Part shown: positions 9,122 through 18,421 of the stretch, piece after piece
How the letters are laid out: each line of letters opens with the position of its first letter
How positions within the stretch are numbered: the stretch's first letter is position 1
Origin: a virus
Virus record (IMG/VR): IMGVR_UViG_3300029624_000178
Coordinates: 1-64,000 of that record
Strand: one strand, 5' to 3'
DNA: 64,000 nt
The notes under the pieces: generated by a model
Seen by the model: the letters and a program-made list of their open reading frames with translations, nothing else
Database searches by the model: none
Told to the model about the DNA's origin: nothing
Position numbers and translations under genes: made by a program

Positions 9122-12100
9122 GTGGCAAGCCGGCATATTTCGAGACCATTCGCCGGAAGGCCGCGCGGCGGTGGGATCAACTGGAGGGAGATCCCGAGCT
9201 CGCCGGTCCATGGCATCAGTTATTCAAGCAGGTGCAAAGCCCGCGGCACATCCTCTCCGAGCTTCTCCAGAACGCCGACGACGCTGGTGCCACCGAAGCC
9301 TCTGTGCGCATAGAAGATCGGGTCTTCATATTCGAGCATAACGGCGAGGACTTCACTGAAGAGCACTTCACATCGCTCTGTCGGTTCGGGTACTCGAATA
9401 AGCGAGCCCTGCACACCATCGGATTCCGCGGGATTGGCTTCAAGAGTACCTTCAGCCTCGGAGACCGGGTCGAGCTCTTCACTCCGTCTCTTTCCATCGG
9501 CTTCCATCGTCGGCGCTTCACTGAGCCGGAGTGGATCGAGCCATCGCCGGACCCCAACGGACGGACCAGCGTCCGGGTCGCGATCAGCGACCAGCACCGG
9601 AAACGGGAAGTGGAGAAGAACCTTGAAGAATGGCTCAAGAGTCCTGTTTCGCTGCTCTTCTTCAATAACATCCGTCGGGTACGAATTGGCGCGCGGGAAG
9701 TCCACTGGGGCAGTCTCGGCTCCGGCCCAATCCCGGAAAGTGAGTGGATGGCTCGCTATGAGAACGAGGACGAGACATATCTGCTGATCCGATCGGAACC
9801 GGAGTCCTTCCCTGACGACGCGCTGACCGAAATCCGCCAAGAGCGGATGCTTGGCACGGAAGAGGAGACGGAATTTCCTCCGTGCAAGGTCGAAATCGTG
9901 TTGGGGGCAAAGGGACGACTCTATGTGGTCCTGCCAACAGGTATCGAGACAGAGCTGCCGTTCGCCTGCAACGCCCCCTTCATACAGGATCCCGCTCGCC
10001 TCAAGATCAAAGATCCTGAGACGTCGCCCACGAACCGCTGGCTGCTAAAGCGCGCCGGAAAGCTCGCTGCAACCGCCATGCTTCATTGGCTAGAGCAGAA
10101 GGAAGCGTCTCGCGTCGACCGAGCGCACGCCTATGGCTTGTTGCCCGACGTCGACCGCGAGGACGGTTCGATAGAGGGCATCTGCGGCACCGTCGTGGAG
10201 GAAGCGTTCGCCGACGCAATCGATGGACAGGACCTTCTCCTTACCGAGGATGGGCAACTCGTCCCGAAGAATCAGAGCGTCACTATTCCGAGACCTGTTT
10301 TTGGTGTCTGGGCTCCTGACCAGGCAGCTGCTTTGCTTGATGAGAACGGCCGGCCGGCACTCTGTCAGAGCGTTAGCGCCGCCGATCGGAAGAAGCTGGT
10401 TCGCTGGAACATTGTCGACGAGATCGGCAAGGAGACGGTCCTTGGCATTCTCCAGCGGAAGCACCTCCCCAGGCCCGAGACTTGGCGACAGCTGCTGAAT
10501 CTGTGGTCATACGTCGCGCCAGATGTGACCGGCTACCGCCATTATGTGAGTGCTGAAGACGTCAAGATCGTGCCCGTACAAGGCAAGGATGTGTTGTACG
10601 CGGCGAATGAGGTTGTCCGACTTGGAGAGAAGAAGCTTCTTCAGTCCGAAGGCGACTGGGAATTCCTTTCACAGTACCTGATTGTGCTCAATCAGAATTG
10701 GCCGCGCTTCCTCGCCGAACAGCGGCGCGGTGCCTCCGAGGGTACGGGCACCGTGGCCAAGGATGACGTGGAGGCGGCGTACGCCGTCCTGGAGGAAATC
10801 GGCCTGGAGGACACCAGCGACGCGAACAAAGTCGTTGACCAGGTAGCAGCCGAGTTCTTCTCCCAGGACAGCGTATCTTTGGGAGGCTGCGTGCAACTTG
10901 CACAGATCGCCGCAAAGCTGGGTGCGAATGTCGGCGACAGCTTCAAGTATGCCACATGCGATCGTCGCCTCCGGTCGAGCGATAAAGCAATCCTTTTCGA
11001 CGAAGATGGAAAGCTTGGCGATCTTTTGCCCGAGGCCCAACGCGAGGCTAGTGTTCTCCATCAGGATTATTCGCGCACCTTCACGTCCTGCTCGTCGGAA
11101 GACTGGCAGAAGTGGATAGCGTCCGGCCGATCGAATCTCCTGACCTTCGTTCCCTTGGTTTCAAAGCGGACCAGCGTCTACAGCAAGCGGCAGATCGAAC
11201 AGGAGGCGCGGCTCCGTGGGCACCAAGGTGAGTTGTCGTACCCGTATGTCACGTCCCAATTCGTTATCGAGGATTGGGACTTCGAAGAGACCTACTGGCG
11301 TCACTGGCAGGCTTTGGCTTCCGATGACGATCGGATTTGGGTCAAGCTCGTCGATCGGATCATGGCACAGCGAGAGACCTATTGGAGCCGGGCCAAGAGC
11401 GCCAGGCTTCTCCAGGTGGCGACCACCGGCAACACCCGCTCCATGACGTTCAGCCCGCTGTTGCCGTCATGGGCGCTGAAGCTGCGAAAGCTGCCATGCC
11501 TATCTGATACGCGGGGCTTTCATCGGAAGCCGGACGACCTTCTCCGGCGTACTCCGGAGACAGAGTCCCTGATGGACGTGGAGCCATTTGTCCACGGCCT
11601 TCTGGATCGAGAGACCACGCGACCGCTCCTCGACCTGCTGGGTGTGCGAAGCACGCCCACTGGCCCCGACCGCCTAATCGAATGCCTTCGAGCTCTGGCG
11701 AAAGCGGATAAGCCACCCGTCCACGAGGTCGAAAAGTGGTACCGCCGACTGGATCAGATGGTCGAGACGTGCTCGACCGCCGACTTCCAGAAGATCCGGC
11801 AGGCTCTGCGAACTGAGAAGCTCATTCTGACCCATGATGGCTCTTGGGCGACCGCGTCGTCGGTCTTTTTGACGTCCGACGACGAGGATGTGCCGGATGC
11901 GGCCGTAATCCGCAGTTCGGTGAGCGACCTCGCCCTGTGGCGGAAGATTGGCGTGTCCGATCGGCCAACGGCTGACCTTGCAATTGAGTGGTTGAAGGGC
12001 CTCGAGTCAGGAGCCGCGCTTGCTCACGAGGATGCTCGGCGCGTTCGATCTCTACTCATACGTCATCCCATTCGCATTTGGGAGGAATGCGGGCACTGGC

Positions 12101-13347
12101 TCAACCTCGCCGGTGAGTGGTCGCCGGTCGAGAACCTTGCCTATGCGCTTACGATGCAGTCGCTGATCCCATGGCGGCACCTGCACCAGTGGGTGAAGCA
12201 GACGACGGCAGACCTACAGCGGCTCCCCGGAGAAGCGACTTCCAGTCCGCCATTTTCAGAACTGCCACTGCTGGCAGCGCAGATCGAGGAGCGTTTCCAG
12301 GAGGATCCCCTGTTCGCAGGGCAGCCTCTCAAAAAGGAGTGGCTGCGGACTCTTGGTATTGAGCTGTGCCGGATCGAACTCGACGCCGAGGAAGAGACTG
12401 ACCGGGTGCGCGCTGTTGCCGCGATGCTCGCCAAGACCGAGTGGGTCGAAACGCCGGGTCTGGAGATCATCCCGTACATCAACGGTACGCCTGCCGGGAC
12501 ACCGCGCCGCGCAGATGTCGTGTGGCTCGGTGAGCGCCTGTACGTGGAGCCGCTCCCTAAGGCGAAACTCGCCCGCCGTGTGCCCGAGGAAATCGGCAAG
12601 GTATTCGCCCGGTCCGACATCAAGGCTGCGCTCGATTACAGCTTTGATCGTTCCGCACAGGACATTCGAGAGTACCTCGCGGAAAATTTCTCTCTTACAC
12701 CGGCCGCCCCCCTGCCCACAGTGGCGGACGTGCCGTCAGGTGAAGAGCCCGACCAGAATGCGCCCGAAGCGAAACCTACTCCGGATCCATCTGATCTTCA
12801 CACTGACGAGCCTGTCACCGCGTCTGACGATACGACCGTATCACCGGAGCTCGACTCCGAAGATCTGGCTCCTGGCGATGATACCGACGGCGAAGAGGAA
12901 CAGCAGCCCCTCGATGGCATCGACAACCGGGACACCCGCCCCAGGCCGACGCCAAAGCCCCCGAAGCCGAGCATCATGGAGCGGTTCGCGAAGTCACAGG
13001 GCTTCCGCAAGGACGGCGAGGACCGCTTCTTCCATGAAAGCGGCAGTTGGATCGGCAAGGCCAACGGTGCGCGCTTTCCCTGGGAGCACCGCACTGCGGG
13101 CGGCGATCTGGTCCGCTACTACTGGCCCAAGGACCATTGCCTCGAACAGGAGCCGCTGCAGCTCGAGGCCGATGTCTGGGGGCTGATAGAGCAGCATCCC
13201 GACACCTACGCACTCATCCTTTCAAACGTGGAGGGTGCCCCGGTCGAAGTGACCGGGGCCCGTCTGCGCGCCATGCGCGACGGGGGCGAAGTCACCCTTT
13301 ACCCAGCAACATACAGGCTCGTTTACGACCATGACCGCCACGCGTAA
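9118..13347 (+). CDS. Sacsin-like GHKL ATPase, giant defence-operon protein
   Basis: The 1409-residue protein starts at GTG 9118 inside the helicase stop (GTGA overlap). Residues 44-125 form a sacsin/Hsp90-type GHKL nucleotide pocket: ILSELLQNADDAG with Asn52, EHNGEDF (74-79), and IGFRGIGFKSTF (101-112). The rest is a long region without repeats that I recognise, an acidic Pro/Glu/Asp-rich linker (about 1210-1285), and a globular C-terminal domain of about 115 residues rich in Trp and Tyr. Sacsin-type ATPases occur next to helicases and methylases in defence islands, where they may act as switchable scaffolds or sensors. The exact reaction is unknown. Its last 17 bases overlap the methylase gene. 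Confidence 0.82.
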   Translation: MSGKPAYFETIRRKAARRWDQLEGDPELAGPWHQLFKQVQSPRHILSELLQNADDAGATEASVRIEDRVFIFEHNGEDFTEEHFTSLCRFGYSNKRALHTIGFRGIGFKSTFSLGDRVELFTPSLSIGFHRRRFTEPEWIEPSPDPNGRTSVRVAISDQHRKREVEKNLEEWLKSPVSLLFFNNIRRVRIGAREVHWGSLGSGPIPESEWMARYENEDETYLLIRSEPESFPDDALTEIRQERMLGTEEETEFPPCKVEIVLGAKGRLYVVLPTGIETELPFACNAPFIQDPARLKIKDPETSPTNRWLLKRAGKLAATAMLHWLEQKEASRVDRAHAYGLLPDVDREDGSIEGICGTVVEEAFADAIDGQDLLLTEDGQLVPKNQSVTIPRPVFGVWAPDQAAALLDENGRPALCQSVSAADRKKLVRWNIVDEIGKETVLGILQRKHLPRPETWRQLLNLWSYVAPDVTGYRHYVSAEDVKIVPVQGKDVLYAANEVVRLGEKKLLQSEGDWEFLSQYLIVLNQNWPRFLAEQRRGASEGTGTVAKDDVEAAYAVLEEIGLEDTSDANKVVDQVAAEFFSQDSVSLGGCVQLAQIAAKLGANVGDSFKYATCDRRLRSSDKAILFDEDGKLGDLLPEAQREASVLHQDYSRTFTSCSSEDWQKWIASGRSNLLTFVPLVSKRTSVYSKRQIEQEARLRGHQGELSYPYVTSQFVIEDWDFEETYWRHWQALASDDDRIWVKLVDRIMAQRETYWSRAKSARLLQVATTGNTRSMTFSPLLPSWALKLRKLPCLSDTRGFHRKPDDLLRRTPETESLMDVEPFVHGLLDRETTRPLLDLLGVRSTPTGPDRLIECLRALAKADKPPVHEVEKWYRRLDQMVETCSTADFQKIRQALRTEKLILTHDGSWATASSVFLTSDDEDVPDAAVIRSSVSDLALWRKIGVSDRPTADLAIEWLKGLESGAALAHEDARRVRSLLIRHPIRIWEECGHWLNLAGEWSPVENLAYALTMQSLIPWRHLHQWVKQTTADLQRLPGEATSSPPFSELPLLAAQIEERFQEDPLFAGQPLKKEWLRTLGIELCRIELDAEEETDRVRAVAAMLAKTEWVETPGLEIIPYINGTPAGTPRRADVVWLGERLYVEPLPKAKLARRVPEEIGKVFARSDIKAALDYSFDRSAQDIREYLAENFSLTPAAPLPTVADVPSGEEPDQNAPEAKPTPDPSDLHTDEPVTASDDTTVSPELDSEDLAPGDDTDGEEEQQPLDGIDNRDTRPRPTPKPPKPSIMERFAKSQGFRKDGEDRFFHESGSWIGKANGARFPWEHRTAGGDLVRYYWPKDHCLEQEPLQLEADVWGLIEQHPDTYALILSNVEGAPVEVTGARLRAMRDGGEVTLYPATYRLVYDHDRHA

Positions 13348-15241
13348 GAAAAAACTCATCGAAGTGGCCCTCCCTCTTGTCGCAATCAACAAGGCGTCGG
13401 TTCGAGAGGGCTATATCTATCGGGGGAATCCATCTGCGCTTCACAAGTGGTGGGCTCAGCGCCCGCTCGCCGCATCACGTGCAGTAATATTCGCACAGAT
13501 GGTAGATGACCCGTCATCGTACCCGGACCGGTTTCCAACAGACGATGAACAGGAAGCCGAGCGCGAAAGACTATTTCGCATTATCGAGCGGATTGTTGAA
13601 TGGGAAAACACCGGAAACAGGACGATCATCGACAGGGCGCGCAATGAGATACGGGAGTGTTGGAAGCGCGCATGCTCCGAGAACCAGGGTCATCCGCGCG
13701 CAGCGGAATTGTATGATCCAGAAAGTCTACCCCCGTTCCATGATCCGTTCGCCGGTAGCGGCGCTATTCCTCTAGAAGCGCAGAGATTGGGGTTAACGAG
13801 CCGTGCCAGCGATCTGAATCCGGTTGCGGTGCTCATAAACAAAGCAACAATCGAGATCCCTCAAAAGTTTGCCGGGCGCCCTCCCGTTAACCCGGCTCGA
13901 GATCCGCATATTCATTGGAACGGGGCCGAGGGGCTCGCCGACGATATCCGGTCTTATGGCCAATGGATACGCGACAGAGCAGAGCGGCTGATTGGGCATC
14001 TCTATCCCAAAGCGGTGATCACCGCTGAGATGGCGGCTGGGAGGCCGGAACTCGAGCAACACGTTGGTGAGCAATTCAATGTGATTTCTTGGATCTGGGC
14101 GCGGACCGTTCGAAGCCCGAACCCGGCATTCGCTGGTGTCGATGTACCCATCGTTTCCACGTTTATGCTCTCCACAAAATCGGGGAAAGAGGCATACGTC
14201 CACCCAATTATCTCTGATAAAGAATATCGGTTTGTCGTTAAAAATGGTCGCCACACCGAAATGGAGCAGGCAAAGAGCGGCACTAGACTTGGTGGTGCCT
14301 TTCGCTGCATCATGTCGAAGGAGCCAATCCCTCTGGAGTATATCCGCACGGAGGCAAAGGCCGGCAGGATGGGCCAACGACTTTTAGCGGCGGTCGTAGA
14401 AGGCCCAAAAGGTCGATTCTATATCTCACCAACATATGAAATGGAGAGTGTTGCTTATAGTGCGGAGCCGATCGATCCACCCGACTCTGAACTTCCTGAT
14501 AAGGCCTTGGGATTTCGCGTTCAAGCCTATGGAATGAAGCGGTGGAGAGACCTTTTTACATCCCGTCAATTGGTTGCTCTATCAACGTTTTCTGATCTTA
14601 TCCGGGAAGCTACCTCTCGACTTCGATCTGATGCCGTGAATGCCGGGATGATTGACGATGATGTTCCCTTAAATAGCGGCGGCGTTGGGGCGAGAGCATA
14701 CGCCGAAGCGGTCAGCATCTACTTAGCATTTGCACAGGATAAAACAGCAGAGTATGGCTGCACGATAGTACCTTGGTACACAAAAGAAGATCGACCCAAG
14801 GGACTTTTTGCTAGACACGCCATCCCAATGGTTTGGGATTTTGCCGAAGTTAATCCCCTATCCGATATTGGAGGTACGTTCTCAGCATCTGTGGGTATTG
14901 TTGCGGGCGCGCTATTAGGCTGCGCGGCTGAAGGGCAGCCTGCAACTGCAGTTCAGCTCGATGCCATACGAACAAATCTTGCGGCGGGAGCCGTAGTCTC
15001 ACTTGATCCACCATACTATGACAATATTGGTTATGCTGATTTATCGGATTTCTTTTACGTGTGGTTGAGGAGAACACTTCGTCAAGTATATCCCGATCTC
15101 TTTTCTACGGTTGCGGTACCTAAGGCCGAAGAGCTGGTCGCGACCGCTTATCGACACGGCAGCAAAGAGCGCGCGGAAGCCTTTTTCCTAGAGGGAATGA
15201 CGCAGGCCATGCATCGCTTGGCTGGGCGACTATATACTTGA
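13331..15241 (+). pseudogene. DUF1156 DNA methylase, N-terminal fragment (interrupted by an IS)
   Basis: The N terminus is DUF1156 (COG1743): LPLVAINKASVREG then SALHKWWAQRPLAASRAV. The SAM-binding motif DPFAGSG is at 138-144 and the catalytic DPPY at 559-562, so this is an amino-methyltransferase, most likely N6-adenine. The real coding sequence is broken after base 15224 by an IS1595-family insertion; the last few codons and stop come from the IS. The remainder lies at 17418-18407 in the same frame once the IS and one target copy are removed (958 residues in total). Both catalytic motifs are on this fragment, but about a third of the protein is missing, so it is probably inactive. Related methylases occur in some BREX-like systems. 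Confidence 0.92.
15217..15224. repeat. Left 8-bp target-site duplication of the IS1595 element
   Basis: CTTGGCTG is directly repeated at 17417-17424, flanking the element. An 8-bp duplication is the normal length for IS1595-family insertions. Confidence 0.93.
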
Positions 15242-15247
15242 CGTACC
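15225..15247 (+). repeat. Left terminal inverted repeat of the IS1595 element
   Basis: It begins GGCGACTATATACTTGAC and matches the inverse of 17394-17416 at 20 of 23 positions; the three mismatches are adjacent (positions 6-8). Confidence 0.92.
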
Positions 15248-15285
15248 ATCTCCCCAACCCCACATAAGGATCAAGGAGATGAGCG

Positions 15286-16215
15286 ATGTTGGACCTGACG
15301 AACCCGATCTACACCGACGAGAACGCGGCCCGCGAGCACCTGGAGGCGCTGCACTGGCCTGACGGGCCCGTCTGCCCGCGCTGCAACGGCAAGCGCGTGA
15401 CCAAGCTCGAAGGCAAGAGCACCCGCCCCGGCGTCCACAAGTGCAAGGACTGCCGAAAGCCGTTCACCGTGACGGTGGGCACCGTGTTCGAACGGTCCAA
15501 AATCCCGCTGACCAAGTGGCTGCTGGCAACGCAACTGCTGTGCTCTTCCAAGAAGGGCATGAGCGCGCACCAGCTACACCGCATGCTCGGCGTCACCTAC
15601 AAGACCGCATGGTTCATGACCCACCGCATCCGCGAGGCGATGGTGGAAACCCATGAGCCCAATTCCGGGCTCGGTGGCGCTAACAAGGTTGTCGAAGCCG
15701 ATGAGACGTTCATCGGCGGCAAAGCCAGGAACCGTGCGTTCGCCCCGCCGCCCAAGAAGCACGCTGTCGTCGCTCTGGTGGAGCGCGAAGGCAAGGTGCG
15801 CTCAAAGCACGTCGCCAACGTAGACGCCCGCACCCTGCGGAACGTGCTGGTCACCAATATCGACCGCGCGTCCTACCTCATGACTGATGAGTCACCGATC
15901 TACCCGAAGACCGGCCGCGAGTTCGCGGGGCACGGCACGGTGAACCACAGCGCCGATGAGTATGTCCGCCTGGGTGGGTTCATGCACACCAACACCGCAG
16001 AAAACTACTTTTCGATCCTCAAGCGCGGCATCAACGGTGTGTACCATCACGTCTCCGAAGCCCATTTGGCCCGGTACGTTGCCGAATTCGATTTCCGGTA
16101 CAACAATCGCGCCCAGCTCGGCGTGGGTGACGTTGAGCGCACCGCAGAAGCCATCAAAGGCGCCCGTGGGAAGCGTCTGACCTATCAACAGCCTCGTGAA
16201 GCCGCGAACTCCTAA
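15286..16215 (+). CDS. IS1595-family (ISXO2-like) transposase
   Basis: The 309-residue protein begins at ATG 15286 after an AAGGAGATG ribosome site. A zinc ribbon lies at residues 25-55 (CPRCNGKR then CKDCRK), as in ISXO2-like transposases. The catalytic domain shows VEADETFIGG, then LMTDESPIY, then HTNTAENYFSILKRG, matching the DDE/DDN pattern of the IS1595 family. The length is normal and the frame is intact, so the element may still be active. It is the only transposase in the element. Confidence 0.95.
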   Translation: MLDLTNPIYTDENAAREHLEALHWPDGPVCPRCNGKRVTKLEGKSTRPGVHKCKDCRKPFTVTVGTVFERSKIPLTKWLLATQLLCSSKKGMSAHQLHRMLGVTYKTAWFMTHRIREAMVETHEPNSGLGGANKVVEADETFIGGKARNRAFAPPPKKHAVVALVEREGKVRSKHVANVDARTLRNVLVTNIDRASYLMTDESPIYPKTGREFAGHGTVNHSADEYVRLGGFMHTNTAENYFSILKRGINGVYHHVSEAHLARYVAEFDFRYNNRAQLGVGDVERTAEAIKGARGKRLTYQQPREAANS

Positions 16216-16279
16216 GCAGATTGCTCGAGCTTTCCTAAGGTGGCGGGCGAAGCCGTAGACTCCACGTTTCGATTGAGTG

Positions 16280-16498
16280 ACAATTAGACCTGCGGGAGCA
16301 GCGGTCCCCAGACCACCATCGGGCCAACCGCCGCCCACCCGCAGACACCCCCTTGGTGGAGGGGGAACCCTGACACTCCCCGGTGCACCGGGAGCCAGTT
16401 GGGCCCGATTGCCCCCAACGCCTGGGTTAAGCGTTGGACTGGAGCGCTGTCGCGTTCCCTCTAAGGGCTCGCGGCGCCGTGAGTCCGAGGGCCATACA
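16280..16498. other. GC-rich structured noncoding stretch inside the IS
   Basis: This stretch has several inverted repeats, such as CTCCCCGGTGCACCGGGAG and AACGC...GCGTT, and no convincing gene. Its composition differs sharply from the AT-rich passenger gene that follows. It may fold into a structured RNA or serve as a boundary between transposase and passenger, but I cannot assign a role. Confidence 0.4.
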
Positions 16499-16585
16499 AT
16501 GGCAATCGAACTCAGTACCCACCTGCACATTGATCTGGCTCAAACCCTATGGGTCTTGCTCTTGATCTACCTTACGTGCCGGTGA
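16499..16585 (+). CDS. Possible 28-residue small membrane peptide within the IS
   Basis: ATG 16499 follows a GAGGG ribosome-site-like run. The peptide reads MAIELSTHLHIDLAQTLWVL and continues with a hydrophobic, Leu-rich end that could span a membrane. A strong hairpin follows immediately after the stop. Very short and unsupported by homology; it may be leader-like or chance. Confidence 0.3.
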   Translation: MAIELSTHLHIDLAQTLWVLLLIYLTCR

Positions 16586-16591
16586 CTTACC

Positions 16592-16615
16592 GGGGCCGTC
16601 CTTCGGGGCGGCCCC
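16592..16615. terminator. Stable UUCG-tetraloop hairpin inside the IS
   Basis: GGGGCCGTCC (16592-16601), loop TTCG, and GGGCGGCCCC (16606-16615) form a 10-bp stem with one G-U pair, closed as C(UUCG)G, an unusually stable loop. No T-run follows, so termination would need to be factor-assisted; it could also protect RNA ends. Confidence 0.45.
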
Positions 16616-16706
16616 ACCCTCGTCCTTGCTGTGTGGGCGGGGAGGCGTTCTCAGCATACGGCGAAGAACGTCGTCCCGGCGCGGCTGGTCCTGCTCTGAG
16701 GCTTCC

Positions 16707-17333
16707 ATGTCCACTCCCAACGAACTTGATGATTGGATGAAATCATACAGCTCTATGTTTTCACCTCAACACCTACATGCCATAGGCGTTGTGTCGATTT
16801 CGTATTCGATCTCCCTATTGGGAATACAGGAAATATTTCACTATTATATTGGCGCACGATACAAAATAGGGCAAATCATCACGTTTGACATGCCAGCGGG
16901 AAGCATATGTGACAAAATTGAAAGCGTCTTAGAGATTCGCGAAGACAATAAATTGATAAAAGAGCACGTCTCCCACGCGTTAGAATGTTTTCGTTCAATG
17001 AAAACAAACAGAAATATATTGTCTCATTTCATTCCGGACGGCAAAGAATTTAGCTGGATAGCCCGGCGACCAGATCGGGGCTCGCGTCCACGCGTTCAGA
17101 TATTTAACTCAGATTTGAATTCTTTAAGGAGCATCGCAGATCAGTCATTTGAATGTTCAAACTACATACTCTCTGTTGGGCATTTGGTATTCCAGCACGT
17201 AATTATGAGCATGACTCCTGAAGATGACGCAATCTCATCGCTTTATAAACCTCCGATACCAAATGAACTACAGAGGCGCCCGGGCAAAGAAGCGACACAA
17301 CTTCATCCCCCGCCTCAATCATCTCAGGCGTGA
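16707..17333 (+). CDS. AT-rich IS passenger gene, HEPN-like protein
   Basis: The 208-residue protein starts at ATG 16707. It is clearly AT-richer than its surroundings, pointing to a foreign origin. It looks mostly helical, and residues 102-107 (RNILSH) give the R-x4-H signature of HEPN RNases, with the polar Asn directly after Arg as in many HEPN toxins. No other domain is visible and the C terminus is Pro/Gln-rich. It is the only passenger with coding character in the IS. A HEPN assignment rests on this motif and helical composition only. If correct, the IS carries a toxin-like or defence-like gene. Confidence 0.6.
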   Translation: MSTPNELDDWMKSYSSMFSPQHLHAIGVVSISYSISLLGIQEIFHYYIGARYKIGQIITFDMPAGSICDKIESVLEIREDNKLIKEHVSHALECFRSMKTNRNILSHFIPDGKEFSWIARRPDRGSRPRVQIFNSDLNSLRSIADQSFECSNYILSVGHLVFQHVIMSMTPEDDAISSLYKPPIPNELQRRPGKEATQLHPPPQSSQA

Positions 17334-17393
17334 CCACGATCTCTTCCGCCTTGTCTGTGTCGGTGGGGGCTGACATGGCTGCGAATCACCCTT

Positions 17394-17416
17394 GGTACGT
17401 CAAGTATACTATCGCC
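17394..17416 (-). repeat. Right terminal inverted repeat of the IS1595 element
   Basis: Read on the minus strand it begins GGCGATAGTATACTTGAC and pairs with 15225-15247 (20 of 23). Confidence 0.92.
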
Positions 17417-17424
17417 CTTGGCTG
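17417..17424. repeat. Right 8-bp target-site duplication of the IS1595 element
   Basis: CTTGGCTG, identical to 15217-15224. Removing the IS plus one copy restores the methylase reading frame exactly. Confidence 0.93.
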
Positions 17425-18407
17425 AGCAAGCACATCCAGAGTTCCCGGTCACAATCTACTATGCGTTCAAGCAGTCAGAAACCGATAGCAAAGGAGACGT
17501 CGCTAGTACTGGGTGGGAGACATTTCTAGATGCTGTGATCCGTGCAGGCTTTGCGATCACAGGTACTTGGCCTATGCGGACAGAACGCGGCTCGCGTTCA
17601 ATTGGACTTGGTACGAACGCGCTGGCCTCCAGCATCGTATTGGTTTGTAGACCTCGCCCTCCTGAGGCGCTGCAGATTTCCAGCAGCCAGTTCCGAAACG
17701 AACTTAAGCGATCACTCCCCTCAGCACTTCGGCATTTGCAGCAAGGCAATATCGCACCGGTGGACCTTGCACAGGCAGCGATTGGACCCGGCATGGCAGT
17801 TTTCTCCCGATACCGAGGAATCTTGGAACCTGGCGGCACGGCGATGTCGGTGCGAACGGCACTCGGGATCATTAACCAGGCGCTTAGCGAAGTACTGAGC
17901 GAGATGGAAGATGACTTTGACGCAGATACCCGGTGGGCCATCTCATGGTTTGAGCAAAACGGATTCAGTGCCGGTGGCTACGGCGACGCGGAGCTTCTGA
18001 GCAAGGCGAAGGTGACTGCCGTTTCGGGATTGGTCCAGGCCGGTATTGTAGATTCGAAGGGCGGAAGGGTTCGCCTCCTGACTCCGGCCGAGCTTCCCGC
18101 CAATTGGGATCCGGCGAGCGACAAGCGGCTCACGGTTTGGGAGATGACCCACCAGCTGCTGCGCCTTTATCACTTCGAGAAGGCCGGCGATGAGTCGACC
18201 GCGGCTCTGTTGAGAAAGCTCGGCAGTCAGGGCGATATTGCGCGAGAGTTAGCCTATCGCCTCTACAATATTTGCGAACGAAAGAAGTGGGCCCAAGAGG
18301 CGCAGGGCTACAACGCTCTCGTGCTTGGCTGGCCGGAAATCGCGCGGCTTGCCCGCGAAACGCCCGGGACGGGTCCGCAGACGCCTTCCCAAGGTAACTT
18401 GATCTAA
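17418..18407 (+). pseudogene. DUF1156 DNA methylase, C-terminal fragment
   Basis: This fragment continues the methylase frame after the IS, from HPEFPVTIYYAFKQ and WETFLDAVIRAGF to the C terminus. TWPMRTE and ALASSIVLVCRPR are typical of the last part of COG1743 methylases, as is the segment FDADTRWAISWFEQ. It lacks the SAM-binding and catalytic motifs. A TTG at 17418 could start a truncated protein, but there is no clear ribosome site. The stop is 14 bp before the DUF499 gene, so downstream genes depend on transcription through the IS or from within it. Confidence 0.9.
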
Positions 18408-18421
18408 GAGGGGCAAGCACC

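Larger units (their letters stand above)
15225..17416 (+). mobile_element. IS1595-family insertion sequence with a passenger gene (2192 bp)
   Basis: The element is bounded by 23-bp terminal inverted repeats (20 of 23 matching) and exact 8-bp target duplications. It contains an IS1595-family transposase, a structured noncoding stretch, a 28-codon ORF and an AT-rich 208-residue passenger gene. It sits inside the DUF1156 methylase gene. Its boundaries are fixed by the repeats and by the restored methylase frame. Some IS1595 subgroups are known to carry passenger genes. Confidence 0.95.
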
